Shown here one piece after another: positions 14,501 through 29,500 of a stretch of DNA of 64,000 bases (position 1 is its first letter; every line of letters begins with the position of its first letter). This DNA comes from Phallusia mammillata (Eukaryota > Chordata > Ascidiacea > Phlebobranchia > Ascidiidae). The position numbers were made by a program, and so were the translations under genes. The stretch is taken from positions 124,001 to 188,000 of the forward strand of contig QLIY01000196.1 of assembly GCA_003260075.1 (NCBI GenBank), given 5' to 3'. Under the pieces are notes generated by a model, which saw only the letters and a program-made list of their open reading frames with translations, was not told where the DNA came from and did not search any database.

Positions 14501-17500
14501 GCGCAAGAACAATCCTGAAAGTTTGGAGAATGGTAAAATGTATTTAAAGAGCATATAGCATGATCAACGGTTAAAATTACGAAAAAAACTAGGTTTAAAC
14601 AATTGTTTGGTTGTTCTAAAGAAACTGTAAGCATCTCATACAATATTTAAATTGGTAAAAAATACAACCTAAACGGCTTAAAACCTCTAGAATACAAACC
14701 AATAACAATTTACAATACCACACAAAGTAAGGTCGATTTGTTGCGTTGTCAGGTGTTAGCTTACGAACAAATAGTACTCACATCAATGCTGCATCCCCAA
14801 AGTGGGTCACAGTCGCCATCGTCGCCACATCCCAATGTGCAGTTACACTCATCAGGGCAAATATTCGGGGGAATAGTGATTGGAACCATCGTAGTTGTGC
14901 GCTCAGGTTCAACAGTTGTTGGTTTCGTGGCAGTCTCGTTTATTACAGCTGCAAATATTATTTAATAAATAATTTATATTGTTGTGTGTTGTATTGTATG
15001 ACTAAGTTCGCACAACTCATTTATTGGTCAACTTTAAAAACGTCCCGGTCAATAAACCTAAAAGGCACTAATATCTTACTCACATCAGCCGAAAGTCGAA
15101 AATTTACTAAATCCCTATGCCTGTGCCTTGCCATATGGAAATGCTTGGGAGACCGGCTTGATTCTGTTTAAAACCTTCAATATGCCTGGCGTACTATGGT
15201 CCCTATTGAATATTGCCTTATAATTATGTTTTAAAACCATAAAATACTAAACTTTACCCAATGTTACAGTTGTCCATAGAAAGTTATGATAGAATGGTGT
15301 AATATTTAAACAAAATTTGTTAGAAGTAATAGCAACCCCCCCCCCCAGTTGTCCATAGAAAGTTATGATAGAATGGTGTAATATTTAAACAAATTTGTTA
15401 GAAGTAAATAAGTAATAGCATGCAAAGGAATTTAGATTTAAGCTTTGTTTCCTGAAAAGCATTCCATCCGCTTTACCAAATCCAAACACCTATGACACAA
15501 TTTACTATCCTAAACTCATAAAAAAACGTCCAGCAAGTATTAATATCTAGCTTTAATCTTTTTTTACCTGTGGTTTCTTCAGTGGTGCCTACTGTCGTCC
15601 AGTCAGGTAAGCAACGTCTCGATTGAACAAGGAAAGCGCATCTTCCTCTGACTTTTGTTGAACCCTTGTTACATCTGCACTTGTATGGACAATCCGACAT
15701 AATAGGACAACCCGATTCATCACGATCACAGCCGTATATGCAGTAGCACGTCAGATTGCAAGCTGGATGTGTTAGGAAGTGTAAGTATTTGTACTAGTGG
15801 TTTCTAACTAAGGGTTCGGGGCTCCGCACTGTTTGTGGCATGATTGCACGGCTAAATATATGTGTTCTAAGTTTTAAAAATCAAATTATTTCGAAAAAAA
15901 CTTTGAGTAAATTTTACGGTGTGCACAAGCTCAATTAATAAATGAACAGGGTCCGTAATTACACAGAGATGGGAACCACTGATACACAATGAGTGCTTGG
16001 CAAAGATGCAAGAATCTACTTCAACAGTATGTTTTATTGGTAAAAAATTCTTGTCATCAGCAGATTTAAACGATTTGGCAAAAACGTTAATTGTAAAATT
16101 TTAATTGCTTACCAGGTCCTGGTTCCTCAGTTGTAGCAAGTTCAGTCGTTTCTTCAGTTACTGGTGGAAGAGTGGTAGCCATATCAACACACGTTGGGCA
16201 GCATTCACCTTCCAACTATAAAACAAATTTCAACAACATCCATCAAGAGATATAGGATTTTCGAAAAACAAAACTGACAACCGCTCTACCATTATGAGTA
16301 CAATAAAAATAACAGCAACACAGATAAAGCAAATCACACATACAAAATCTACATAGGGTTCTGCTGAGTTCATACTCATTTACTTACGGTTTGGAGTTCT
16401 TGGCCAACTGTGCAGGTTGGTTCACTGCAGTCTGGAGAATGACAGTAAACTTTTCCACTCAAACACATGCAGTAAACACATGGATTGTTTGGATCCGAAA
16501 TTTCATCATTTGGCTGTCAAAAACACCATTTTAAGGCAAGATCGAATTCTTTACATGCTAAAAGCAATATGCCAACATATTTAAGTAAAATATATTGGAA
16601 TAGTGAGAAAAAAGATAATAACCCAGTTGGTACTAGTGCAATAGATTGTTACCTCATACATAACGTCTCCAACCAGACATGGGCAGTTGCCAGGAGCAAC
16701 ACACGTCATACCATCGTATACAGTGTTTTCGGGACAACCGCATCCGGCTACGCACTCCTCTGTGCTTTCAGTGCATGTCGATTGGAGGTGGGGACATTCA
16801 CCTTGACAACCAGGCTTGCATTCGTAGAAGACAAATGGCTCCACGCACATGCTGCAAATATACAGTGTTTAGTTTTTAACATTACTTCAAATATACGGCG
16901 GTAAAAAAGTTTATAAATTTCTACTAAATTTCTAGAACCTACTATAACGGCATTTTTTAAACATGTTGGTTAAATTGTTTATTTCCACCAAACGGTGGTC
17001 GTTGAACACAAGGTTAGTCAGAAACTATTCATTATGTAGGTTCGACACAAACAACACAATCCAGGTACTATTTACTACTACCAGATATAGATGCACTTAG
17101 TTTACAGCCCTATGTCTGACTAATCCAAGTTGTCATAAATTTACATGACCAAACATGTCGGTATATAAAATACTGCCTAGGTTGGGTGAAAAAGTTTGCT
17201 GACTTCTGCAATGAAGGGAAAGTTTGGACATACCTGGTGGTGGTTTGTACAGAGATGGTTGTCGTTTTCATGGTAGATGAAACAGGTTGACATGAACAGC
17301 AACCATCTGTTCCCTCACGCACCATCACCAAGTTTTCAATGCAAGTACTGTCACACGAAATCTGAAAATACGAAACTCTACATTACACATAATCAAGTAA
17401 ACCATAATTCACATGTAACGCTACACTTTGAACATAATTAAATAAAACATAATTCATAAATGTCAAAATTCCATACAAAGTGATAAAACACCAACGCTTA

Positions 17501-20500
17501 CCTCACAAGTGGTTGGGGTACTTTCAGTAACTGGTGCGCTCTTGGTAGTGCTTGACGAAACAGTGGTTTCGCTAGCAGGAGCAGTGGTTGATACGACGAC
17601 AACTTCAGTGGTTGTCTTAACCGGGAACACAGTGGTTGTCACTACCTTTGTGGTACTGCTTGACACTTCGCCTCCTGTGGTAGTTTCAGCGAATGGCGTA
17701 GTGGTCGTTACGCCGATGGGCGATGACGTAGATGTTACGCTTGATTGCACAAAACCAGTAGTTGAGCTTTCAGAGATAAGGGTAGTTGTGGTAGAGACAG
17801 CACTGCTGGAAGAAACTGGTGCAGATGTGGTCGCTGGTGAACTGGTCGTTGTTTCGCTGCTGCCGCTAGTGGTGGTCGTCACTTCGCCCTGTTCGGTTGT
17901 CGTGGTTACGACGGATGAAGTTGGGAAGACACGAGTTGTGGTAGTCATGACACCAGTGGAAGTGCTGGCAGCTGCAGAAAAAGTTAAATGGACATAAAGA
18001 CGGGCCAACCATAGTAGGAATATTAGATTTTGTAGGCGCCTAAAGGCAGGCGGATACTTTGCATTAAAACGCTTTGGATTTTGCGCTATTTTCCTAGATA
18101 CCAAATTAAACTATGGTGTTTTCTATGCATATCCAATTGTTTATTGGTTTTCTTACAGGCAAAAAAACACAATACTAAATTATTCTGAAAATGATGTTAT
18201 TAAACAGGTTGTAAAGTATATCATACTGCTAGTAGCTGGGTTTGACGATGACGTGATAGTGCTGCTTGATGGCAATTTCTCGGTTGTCGTAACTGACGAT
18301 TTTTCAGTTGTAGTTTCCACCACTGTAGTCGTGGATGGTTCCGAATAACAACCAACCAATTCAATACGTATGGCTGGTGCAGTGATCCAGGTTTGTGGAT
18401 GAACTCGGATTGCCTGAACAAAATAGTCAAAATGGAAAACTGAAAATGATTCTCTTAAATGATTTGTTTCCTTTTTTGAGCAACAACAAAACAATGTTGC
18501 AAAACGTAAAGTACATCCTAGTGACACAAAATACTAGTTTCTGTCAAGATTTTGAAACTCATTGGGTCCTTATAGACTAAATGAAATCTAACGGCATTAT
18601 TGAAATGATTAAACCAATAGGTCAAACGAATTTAACACAGTTGCAAGTAGAGGTTAGAAATTTACTGCGCCCCGTCAAGTTTAAATCAGAGAGCAATGTA
18701 CCTTTGCAACAACAGATTGAGGCAAATCGATGGCAGTCACTACTGAAGCATCGGTGTTAGTAATAAATGGAGTTTCGTCAACTGGGTACCACTGCCGAGT
18801 GTCTCCCTCCTCGTCTGGTGTGTATGCAACAGTGAATGACGTCACAAAGGCTTCCTCGCCACTGGGTGTCACACCACCTTGGATCAGCACACCTAAAAAA
18901 GAGGAGTTGTCAAAAGTTAGAGAAATTCTAAAAAAATGGGAACACGCGACGTCATGCGCCCAGTGAATCAATTTTTATTGTTTGTGGGAAAACATATTTT
19001 GATTGTGAATTATCTGCATTGGTAATGAATAAACCCAATACAAATACCAAAACTCAAAATTAAAGCACATGGAAAAAAAATATAAATAACATTACCTTTT
19101 ATACACTTGTTCAAACAGAACATATTTAAATTTGCCAATAATGCAATCATAACATTGCATGAAACCACATTTACCTGTGATAGTGACCGAAGTTTCGAAG
19201 TCAACCTGTACGAATGGATTATTGTCGCTATCCAGCGGCAACCAGGAATCGCCCACTTCTGCGTCAGGGTTGAGTCTTGCATTTTCTGCGAGGTCAGTGT
19301 TGCTCGATACCGACACCACTGGTCGACCGATTTGGTTTTCAGGAGCAACCTGCACACCCATCTCCTTGTTGCAAATACCTACAAAATGGCAATTTGATGT
19401 ATACTGCATGAAAAAAATGGCAAGATTCAACTAAGACACTATACACTTCCTACTCTTTGGTAAACAACATTATTTATTAAGTGACTTAATAGATTTTTTG
19501 ATCAAATCAACAAAACTGATCAAAAGATGGCCATTTTTTCACGGTTAATTGTGAGCAGTAATTGTTTGCATGTTATACCTTCAGTGGTGGTTGAAACTTC
19601 GACAGTCTTAGTAGTTGTAACAACAGAAGATTTGGTGGTCGACTCGGAGCTAAGAGGCGTAGTTGTTGTTACTTGCGTGGTGGTAGTTTCAACGACCGTA
19701 CCAGATGTGGTTGTACCAACGGGACCAGATCCTGTTGTAGTTGTACCGGTTATTGAACCAGTAGTGCTAACCACGCCACCAGAAGTGGTAGTGGTTTCAC
19801 TGCTGACCAACGGGGATGTTGTCACTACTTCTTCCGTGGATGTTTCAACCAGGAATGGAGTGGTGGTAGTGGTTTCTTCCAGAACACAGCCACGGAACTC
19901 GACTCTCAGACTGATTGGTTCTTCTGGTGTCTTTCGAAGAGGGATAATGCGAATTATCTTAACCACTGAAGGCTTCTCCAGGACGTTCTCGCGGATCGTC
20001 TGGTCATCATCGTTACCTTCAAACACTGCTGGCACCAACTTTTCTGTCACTGCCCCGGTTTCGTCCTCAATCTCAACGGACGTGACAACAAACTCGAATG
20101 GTTGGTTGTCGCTGGGGGATGACTCAACTTTGTACTCGCTTACAAATTCTCCGTTTTTACCGCCTTGAGTGAGTATTGAAGTGATTTGAACTGGCTTTTC
20201 AAAACGCACTTCCAGATAGGGAGATTCGTCAGTATCGAGAGGTGACCAAGATCCCACTGGTGCAAATGATGAAGTTTCGTCCATGATTTCTGATACTCTT
20301 GCATCGCTTGCAGGGCTGTTTTCCTTTTCAGAGGAGGCCGTGATCGCCTCATTCGGAATATCGTAACTCTGCATTCCCATTGGTTCATCACACACACCTG
20401 GTACAAAAATGAAATTAAACTTGTGTTGTTTCACAAAGCTACTTTATGTTTACCTGGTGGGGTGGTGGTTATTTCAGAAGATTTGCTGGTTGTTACTACG

Positions 20501-23500
20501 GTTGTACTTTCAACACCAATTGACGAGCTGGTGGTGACCATTTCAGATGTGGTGACTGGTGTGGATGAAGAAACAGATTTTGTTGTCGTTACCACTGGTC
20601 CGCTGGTGGTTGTGCCAAGTGAAACACCACTCGTGGTGGTTTCTGCCGCACCAGATGTGGTTGTTTCACCGCCATGTGCTGTTGTGGTAGTTTCAACTGG
20701 TAATTTCGTAGTCGTCACGACGGAGCTGGTTGTTGCTGGAACACCAGGAGTGGTTGTCACAGCAACCGATTTCTCAGTGGTGGATGGTGCGCTTGATGAT
20801 GAAATGGTGGTTGTAACAGTTTCAACTTTTGTAGTAGTTGGTGCGATTTCCTTGGTGGTTGTCACCTCTACGACAGGTGTGGTAGTTGCAGGACCCTAAA
20901 TAAAAGATTACAACAGTTGTTCGATGAAATGTTATGCTACAATAAACAAAAAATGCATGCCAGACCAAGAAATATTATTAGTAAATCAAAAGTGAGGGTT
21001 ATTGCTTTTATATATTTTGGTGACACGTACTTCTGTAGTAGAAGAAACTGGATTAGATGATGTAGTGACTACTTCACCGCTCGTTGTCGTGGTAACAGTC
21101 TTCACAGTGGTGGTTGTTGCAGGAGCCGGGCCAGCACAACCAATAATGTCAATTCGCAAAGATGGAGTTTCTCCTCCATTCCATGTGCGGGGAATTACTC
21201 TCACAGCGGTGACTTCTTCAAGTAGGTCGGGAAGTTGAGACACAACAGCACCGACATCATCTACGTTGGCTTCAAATACCTAATTTATATTTATGTTTAT
21301 TGCAATTTTGTAATTTAACCTATCAGGGTTAGTATTTTATAGGTATACACTTACCTATAAAGGTGCAAATATTTGGCTAGCCCAACTATAAAACACCATA
21401 TTTGATGAAGCAGACGCAAAAACAAAACGTTTTAGTTTGCGCCAACTACATCACTCAATCGTCAATATTATTCAGGCAACGTTCCAAACTAACCTTTGGC
21501 AAAGACGATTCCTCATCAGGTACTCTCTGCCAAGTTCTATCAACGCCTGGTTTGTCAGTGGTGTACGATATAAAGTAGGTGGTCGTCCATTTCTCCTCAC
21601 CGACACTGCCCTGTGTGAGAACTTCCATCACTGTTACCGGGACGTCAAAATCGACTTGCAAATAAGATTTGTCGGCGTCCTCAAGTGTCGGTGACCAAGC
21701 GTTCAACGACGCGGATCTGCCTTGGATTCCGATGTTGGCGGCGCTGATATCAACCTTGGCGTTGTGAGCTAATTCAGAGTTGCTGGATGCAACATAGCGT
21801 GAGCCAGGAACAGGTAACCCTGCAGGCAAGGTAGTTTAGTGATCGAACATCTAAGTCTGTAATCTGAAATGGGTATATGTTTATTCAATGGGCCAGACAT
21901 TTTAAATACAATTTATGTAAAGCATGGTATTAAAAAAGAGGCCCTTTAACTCAAGTTCCACATAACAGTGGTTTATAAATGAAAATATATTGGACATTGC
22001 TGGTTGTTTATCCATTCCATTTTTGGGGGTTTTATTTCAGAAACCCAATGTACGGTTGTTTTTGCCACTGGTGTTTACTTCGGTTATGTGGTAAAAATAT
22101 GATACGACAAAAGAAGGGGCAAAAACAAACGAAAATACATATTAGTTAGTTTGAAAATCAACACACCCTTACCTACAAACTGAGTGAGCAAATACTTTGA
22201 GTCTTCACACTTCAGATAACCTTCAGTGGTTCCCTCAGTACTCATCACCTTGGTCGTAGTAGTTTCACTTACTTTCGAAGTGGTAACAACCGTGGTCTGT
22301 TCACCTGGTGTCGAACTGGTTGATATAGGAGAACCAGATGTCGTGCTGGTCTCCCCAGTTATTGGTGTGGTGGTAACAGTCTCAGTGGTTGTTATTTCTA
22401 CACCACTGGTTGTAGTGGTTATCGATCCTGGCGAAGTGGTGGTTGTGATTTCTTCTGTTTCAGTAACCGGCGAAGTGGTTTGTACTACTTTTTCGGTGGT
22501 GGTTTCAACTACAATTGGTCCACTGGTCGTGGTTTCTTGTGCGCCCGAAGTGGTTGTGGTAGACTCGGACGGGCAACCGCGCAATTCCACTCGTAGACTT
22601 ACTGGTTGTGACTCGGCGCGTTTTGGTAGGATTTGAATTACTTGGACTGCAAGTTCTTCGCCAAGGAAGTTTTCAACAACTGCGCTATCATCAACGTTGG
22701 CTGGGAAAATCTACATTCAAATATATTGACAACAATTGTCAAATAAACGATTTTACGAGGTTCCTAAACTACGTTTTTCCTAAGCTACGTTACTTATGCT
22801 TTGTGTTTCTTTGTAATTTGACTCTAAACGTACAGTATAGCACGTTTTTTAATAAAACCTAAGTTATTTTGCGCAATAAAAAAGTACAAGTTATATACCA
22901 TCATAGTTTCCGTAGCGTTTGAAACAAATGTCCTCTAAAAGCGTTTCTCTGTTTTACTTACCCTAGTTGCATCACCGTCCTCAGTCAGGTCACGTGGCTC
23001 GTCTACACCATTGGGTGACGTTCTAACTATGTATTCTGAAACGAATTCTCCATTTTCTCCACCCTGTGTAAGAATGGATGTGATAACTACTGGGACTGGG
23101 AATCGGATCTCGATATAAGGATCTTTGTCATCATCTAGCGGTGACCATGATTCCGGTTGTTCGACCTCTTGGGTTACAACTCTTGCCTTGAAGGACTCGC
23201 TGTCAGGTTTGTTAGACGATGCAGTAATCGCCGAATCAGGAATGTCTCGATTTTCCATTCCCATTTTCTCGTCACAAAGTTCTAGAAACGAGTTTTGAAG
23301 TTCACGACTGATCATTGAGTTTTTAAGGATGCACAAAATCGTAATAACAAACAACCTATTCATGGTAAATTGAAAGCCAAAAAAGGTAATTACAAAATCA
23401 ATCAACCTACTTTTGTTTCAAAATATCTATGTAACGTGTGCTTACTTGGTGAAACAACTTCGGTGGTGCTGACAACAGAAGTGGTGGTGGTAACTAATGC

Positions 23501-26500
23501 CGGCGAGGTAGTAGTTTGAATCACCTCCTCTGTGGTGCTTGAGGCCATAGTGGTGGTGACAACATTGCCAGTTGTCGTGGTGTCCAACCCTTGTGTTGAA
23601 GTTGTTACCATTACAGTGCTGCTTGTCTCTCCAGAAGGACTTGTGGACACGAATGGTGTGGAGGTGGTGGTTTCTTGGCCAGGTCCAGACGTGGTTGCTG
23701 CCGCGGTACTGGTTGTTTCAGGTGAACCAGATGTTGTGGATGATGATACTGGCATGGTGGTTGAGGACATGATAGAAGAACTGGTAGATATCGGTTCACC
23801 AGAAGTAGTTGTCTGACTGCTTGTTGTCGTTTCGCCACCGGTAACACTGGTTGTGATCATTACAGTGGTCGTGGTTGGTTCCACAAGCTTAGTGGTTGTA
23901 ATTTCGACTGGAACAGAAGACGTAGTTCCAACAACAGCTCCAGTGGTGGTTGTACTTTCCGTAACTGCAGGGCTTGTGGTTGTTTCGGGAGACTCGCTGC
24001 TTGACACTGGTGTCTTCGTCGTCGTAACAACCTCTGTTGAGGTCTCTGTCACGACGGTAGTGGTTTCTTCAGATCGCGTAAAGCAGCCGCGAAGCTCAAA
24101 TCGAAGAGCTGGTACCATATCGTTCCATTTCATGGGAAGAATGCGCAATGACTTCAGGAGCAAAGGTCGAGACAAGCGGCGCTCCACTTCGCTGCTATCA
24201 TCTGTGTTGCCGCTAAAGAACGGTCTCATGTCTTCAGAAATAGCAGGAATCCAACTATCGTCGTCAAGCTGATACTGAACACGATAGTCGGTAACAAATT
24301 CGTTGCTGCCCAGACCAGCACCTTGCGTTACGATCGAAAGAACGTAAACCGGTGTTGGAAAGTCAACTTGGATCCAAGAGCCGTCAAGATCGTCAATATC
24401 TTCCAAAGTAGGAATCCATGACTCTGGACTGTTTAAAGCCGCAGCTCCTTCTTCTGGAGTGTTGCTCGATGCAGTAATTGTTGGCTTGTGAATAACGTTG
24501 TTTTCACCCAAGTCAAAAACCATTTCGTCATCGCAAATTTTCTCTGTTGTTTCAGTGGTGGTTTCTGGTCCCTGCGTAGTTGTTCCTTCCGTGCTGGAAG
24601 TCAACCCAAGAGTGGTTGTAGTGGTTTCCATTGCTTTGGTTGTAGTTACCACAAGGGTAGTTGTAGCTGGTCCTTCAGTCACCGGCGTGGTTTTCTCTGT
24701 CACAACAGTAGTGGTCTCCGTGGTTGATACAACTCCTGGTCCACTGGTAGTTGTAGCAGTTTCGGTGGTCGAAACGATTGGTTTTGTATTTTTCGTTGTA
24801 ATTTCAACGGTAGTTTCCACAACTACAGGAGTTGTGCTGGTATGCGGTTCCTCGCATCCAATGAACTCAACTTGCAAACTTATTGGTTGCTCTGGACTGG
24901 ATCTAATCGGGTAAATACGTATTACTGACACATCAATTGGTTCAACAGTATTTTCCTTGACGCTATGGTCATCTCTGTTTGCATTGAAGACCTTTGACAC
25001 TTCTTCGTATGTTACACCTGTTGGTGTTTCAACAGCTACGACTTCCACAATGTCAGTCAGCTCGTCGTTGTCATTTGGCGAAGACTTAACCTTGTACTTC
25101 GGCACAAACTCGCCATTTTCACCACCTGTTGTTCGAATACCAGTGATGCGGACAACGTTGGGGAAGCGGACTTCCAAGTATGGTTTCTGGTCGTCATCGG
25201 TGGGCGACCACGAAGCTGGTTGGTCTTCTTCTGTGACAGAACCAGGTCTGGCATTTGAGGGTTCGCTACCTGGTTTTGATGAGCTGGCCGTTATTGCGTC
25301 GTCGGGAATCTCGCGGCTCTGCATGCCCATTTCCTCGTCGCAAAGACCTTTAACAAAACATTGTTTTTAAGTTTTGAACTGACCGATTCATCTCTAACAA
25401 AAGAATATTTAAAAAAAATTCACTGTGAGATTGCATAAATTACATTTTAACATAATGTTCACTATTACATGTGCTTAATTTTAGTTGACAAGGTACTAAA
25501 TTAATATTGTTTTTTCCTACCTGGTGTAGTCTCTTCAACTGTGACTGTTTTGCTGGTGGTGGTCGTGGCAATAGCTGTGGAGCTGCTAGTTGGCTGGGTT
25601 GTAGTTACGGCAGGTTCACTGGCTGTCACAGGAGTTGTTTCAATAATGGTTTTCTGCGTGGTTGTGGATGACCCAGCTTCGGTGGTTGTTGTTTGCCCAG
25701 ATGGGGAAGTTTCAGTAACTGCTGGTGCGCTGCTGGTAGTTTGTCCCTCTGCTGTGGTTGTGGTCTCGCCAGATGGTGACGTTTCTGTGACCACTGGTTG
25801 GCTTGTGGTCGTTTCACTAGTTCCTGTTGTAGTTGGGAATGGTGGTGGTGGCGTCGGTGGGGGTAAAGTGGTACTTCCAGTTTGGGCGGTGGTGGTTGTT
25901 TCTATGGGGTTAATTGACGTGGTGGTGACAACAGTCTCGGTACTGGTTGGAATAATTTTTACTGTGGTAGTGGATACGGGCGCTTCGCTCGTTGTGGTCA
26001 CACCGGATACGAAGGATGTGGTAGTTTCCTGTGCAGAGGTGGAAACACCGAGGCTGGTGGTTTCCGGAGACTCAGTGGTCTCAGAACTAGAACTTGTAGT
26101 AATCGGATTAGAGGATGAGGTGCTTGAAACACCAGAGAGGGTAGTTGTTTCCGGCGATTGTTGCAAAGTTGTCGATTCAGCTGATGAGACAGTAGATTGC
26201 ATAAAAGTAGTGGTTACCACCTCTGAGCTGGTGGATATGGTTGTTGTGGTGGTTACGACCTTGTAGCATCCTCGTATTTCTATTCTCATAGCGGGGGCGT
26301 TGTTCCATGATCTTGGAATGAGTCGAAGAGATGTGACATGTTCAATTGGTTCTGGAAGGTCAATTTCACTAATGGATTGCGCGTCGTTGTTTCCCTCAAA
26401 AACAACAGGGGTGTCACTGGAATCAGTTAAACGGTTCCAAGTAGCTCCGCCATTCGTCGAATATTCAACTGCCAATTCTGTAACGTAATTATCAGTGGAT

Positions 26501-29500
26501 CCCGCACCTTGAACCAAAACAGAAGTAACAACAACTGGATGGTCGAAAGTGACGACTACCCACGGATTGGTGTCTTCAGAATCTGGTTTCCAGGCATCTG
26601 GGTTGCCATTTTCATCCACGAAATTCAATCGAGCAAGATCGGTATTATCAGTATTGCTTGACGTGTAAATGGTCGGGTTCAAAACCGGGTTTTCAGCACC
26701 ATATTCCAAACCCATTGCGTCATCACAAAACTTAAGTGGTGCCGACGATGTAGTTGTGGTCTCGGGTGGAATGGTCTCAACCACGATCGTTGATCCTGGT
26801 ACCGTGGTGGTAGTGACAGCTTCTGAACTTGACACAACAACTGGAGTACTGGTCTCTGTCTCCGTGGTTGTTGTGGTGGTCACCATCTTTTTAGGGGTGG
26901 TAGTGTCAATTCCAGAGGTGGTCGTTGACTCGATTGGAGTCACCACTTCAGTAACAGTTGTTGTAACTTCCTTGGTGGTTGACATTGGTTCGGAAACTGT
27001 AGTGGTAGCGACACCTTCCGTGGAAGTTGTTGATACCGACTCAGTAACAGTGGTGACTTTTTCTGTGGTTGTTTCGATCACAACTGGAACAGTAGTAGTA
27101 ACTTCTTTCAAGCATCCGCGGATTTCGACTTGAAGGCTTATTGGTGCTTCTGGTTCAGCCCTCTTAGGATAGATGCGCACAATTCGAGCAACAACAGGTT
27201 CGTCAAGTGGATGTCTAACAACGGTGCTGTCATCGTCGTTACCACTAAACACCCTCGGAAGTTCTATCACACCATCGCGGGTGCTCTCTGTAACCGAGAT
27301 GTCCTGTAACTCCGAGTCGTCAGTAGTCGAGGTCTGCACTGTAAATTCGGGAACAAATTCGCCGTTCTCTCCACCCTTGGTAACAATTGAGGTAATTTTG
27401 ACAAGGTTTGGGAAACGCAGCTCGACATATGGCTCTTCGTCGTCATTACGCGGCGACCAAGATTTCGGGACTTCGCTGTCGGGAGTCTCGCTCAAAATCA
27501 CGTCACTCGGTTGGCTGTTTTCCTTTGTAGAGGAAGCTACGATTGAATCTGTGCCGGATGTACTTTCGACTGGCATTGGCTCGTCGCAGATTTCTACAAA
27601 TAATATTTGAAAATAATAATTGCTTGGTGCTAATGAGTATCTTTGTACCCAAATGATGAACCATACTAGTCAGGTTACTTACCTATAGTGGTTGATTCTG
27701 TTGTTTTTTCAACCGTTACTGTGGTGGTGACTTGGGCCTGAGAAGTAGACGACGTTTGTCCAACCGTTGTTGTCACCAGATTGCCTGCAAAAACGATAAT
27801 TGCTTACTGATGGTACTGTTATTTTTTAAATGTTGTTTGCACAACTCACCCGAAGTTGTGGAGCTTTCCGTGGCAATGGGAGTTGTTTCTGCTGGTGCGC
27901 CAGTAGTAGTTTCAGGTGGAATCACAATGGTAGTTGTTGTCACCGCTGGAGAGCTCGAAGTCTGGAAAAATTTGGTCGTTGTTACTACAGATCCCTGGGT
28001 TGTTGTGGTCTCCTCGGTTGGTATACTGGTCGTCATGGTACCCTTGGTTGTGGTGGTCACCCCAATTGGTTCACTGGTTGTCATGGTTCCCTTGGTTGTG
28101 GTAGTCTCCTCAGTTGGTCCACTGGTTGTCATGGTTCCCTTGGTTGTGGTAGTCTCCTCAGTTGGTCCACTGGTTGTCATGACTCCTTTAGTTGTGGTGG
28201 TAACTCCAATTGGTTCACTGGTCGTCATGGTTCCCTTGGTTGTGGTAGTCTCCTCGGTTGGTCCACTGGTTGTCATGACTCCTTTAGTTGTGGTGGTAAC
28301 TCCAATTGGTTCACTGGTTGTCATGGAGCCCTTGGTTGTGGTGGTGACCCCGATTGGTCCGCTGGTTGTAGTTAATAATGTGGTGGTCGGCAGAGCTTCT
28401 TTCGTCGTTGTCACTTCAACGGAAGAGGTCGTTCCAGGGGTAGAAGAAGTAAACTAAAAATATGAACAGCTATTGTCAAAAAAAGTTTCAGCTATTACAG
28501 TCAACAAGCTTTTCAGCTATTATAGTCAACATTTAACATAAGATTAGTTAAAAACAATTTATGTCTTTGGGATTTATCATGCTTTTATATTGTGCCAAAA
28601 CAATAGTTTTACATAAGTTTTATTTCTTACCACTGGTTTTTCTGTTGTAGTGACAATCTCGGTTGTGGTGACAACTTCCACTGTGGTTGTTTCGACTTCT
28701 TTGTAACATCCCATCAAGTCGACACGCATCAGAATATTTTTGTGCCAAGCCATGGGAACGATGCGAATTGCGAGAGCTTCCAATGGGAATGGCAACACAA
28801 CCTATTATGGCAACAAATAAAATAAACATATGAAAAAAGTATGACATTCCTGAAAAAAAAATGCAACGTCTTGTTGTTAAGACATGTAAACGATATATTG
28901 CATAACAGCAAAGTATTGCCCAAACGTTACATAAAAAAATTCCCTAGCATTTAAACCTTTTCAGTCGATGTTCCGTCTACATTTCCGCCAAAGATTAGCG
29001 CGTTCTCATTGTTCGTCAGTGAATCCTCGTCAACACTTCTCCATTCAATTCCATCTTTGCTGCTTTGTACACTAAATTTGGTCACCCAGCCTTCCTCGCC
29101 TCCACCTTGTATAAGCAGCTCTGTGATCACCACCTTACTGTCAAAAGTCACCTAAAGAAGAGAAGACAGAATAAGGTGACGGACCGCAACAAGACTAGTA
29201 AGTGAGAGAAATGGCGTACTATGTTAATCACGGTACTGCATCCAACCGCCATGACAATGGTAGCTAACCACACACAAAATTTAAACTATTTGTTATTTTG
29301 GTTAAAACATCGCCCTTTCCATCGTTTTGTCGTGTCGTTTTGCTGTATCTGTTTTTTAATGTTTGATGTAGTTGTCGAGGAATGTGTTGTCGTTGTGTTG
29401 GTCTTTTATTATTATTATTTTACATCTTTTATCGCCTAAATAACTTAATTTTATTTTTGATGTCGTGCTTGGAACTGAGGATGCCATTAAATCGACGAAA

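Noticed and set aside
17509..28457. Long plus-strand ORFs rich in Val, Ser and Thr opposite the mucin exons
   Set aside because: They are antisense shadows. Thr codons ACN read as NGT on the other strand, which removes stops. They have no splice logic, domains or start context.
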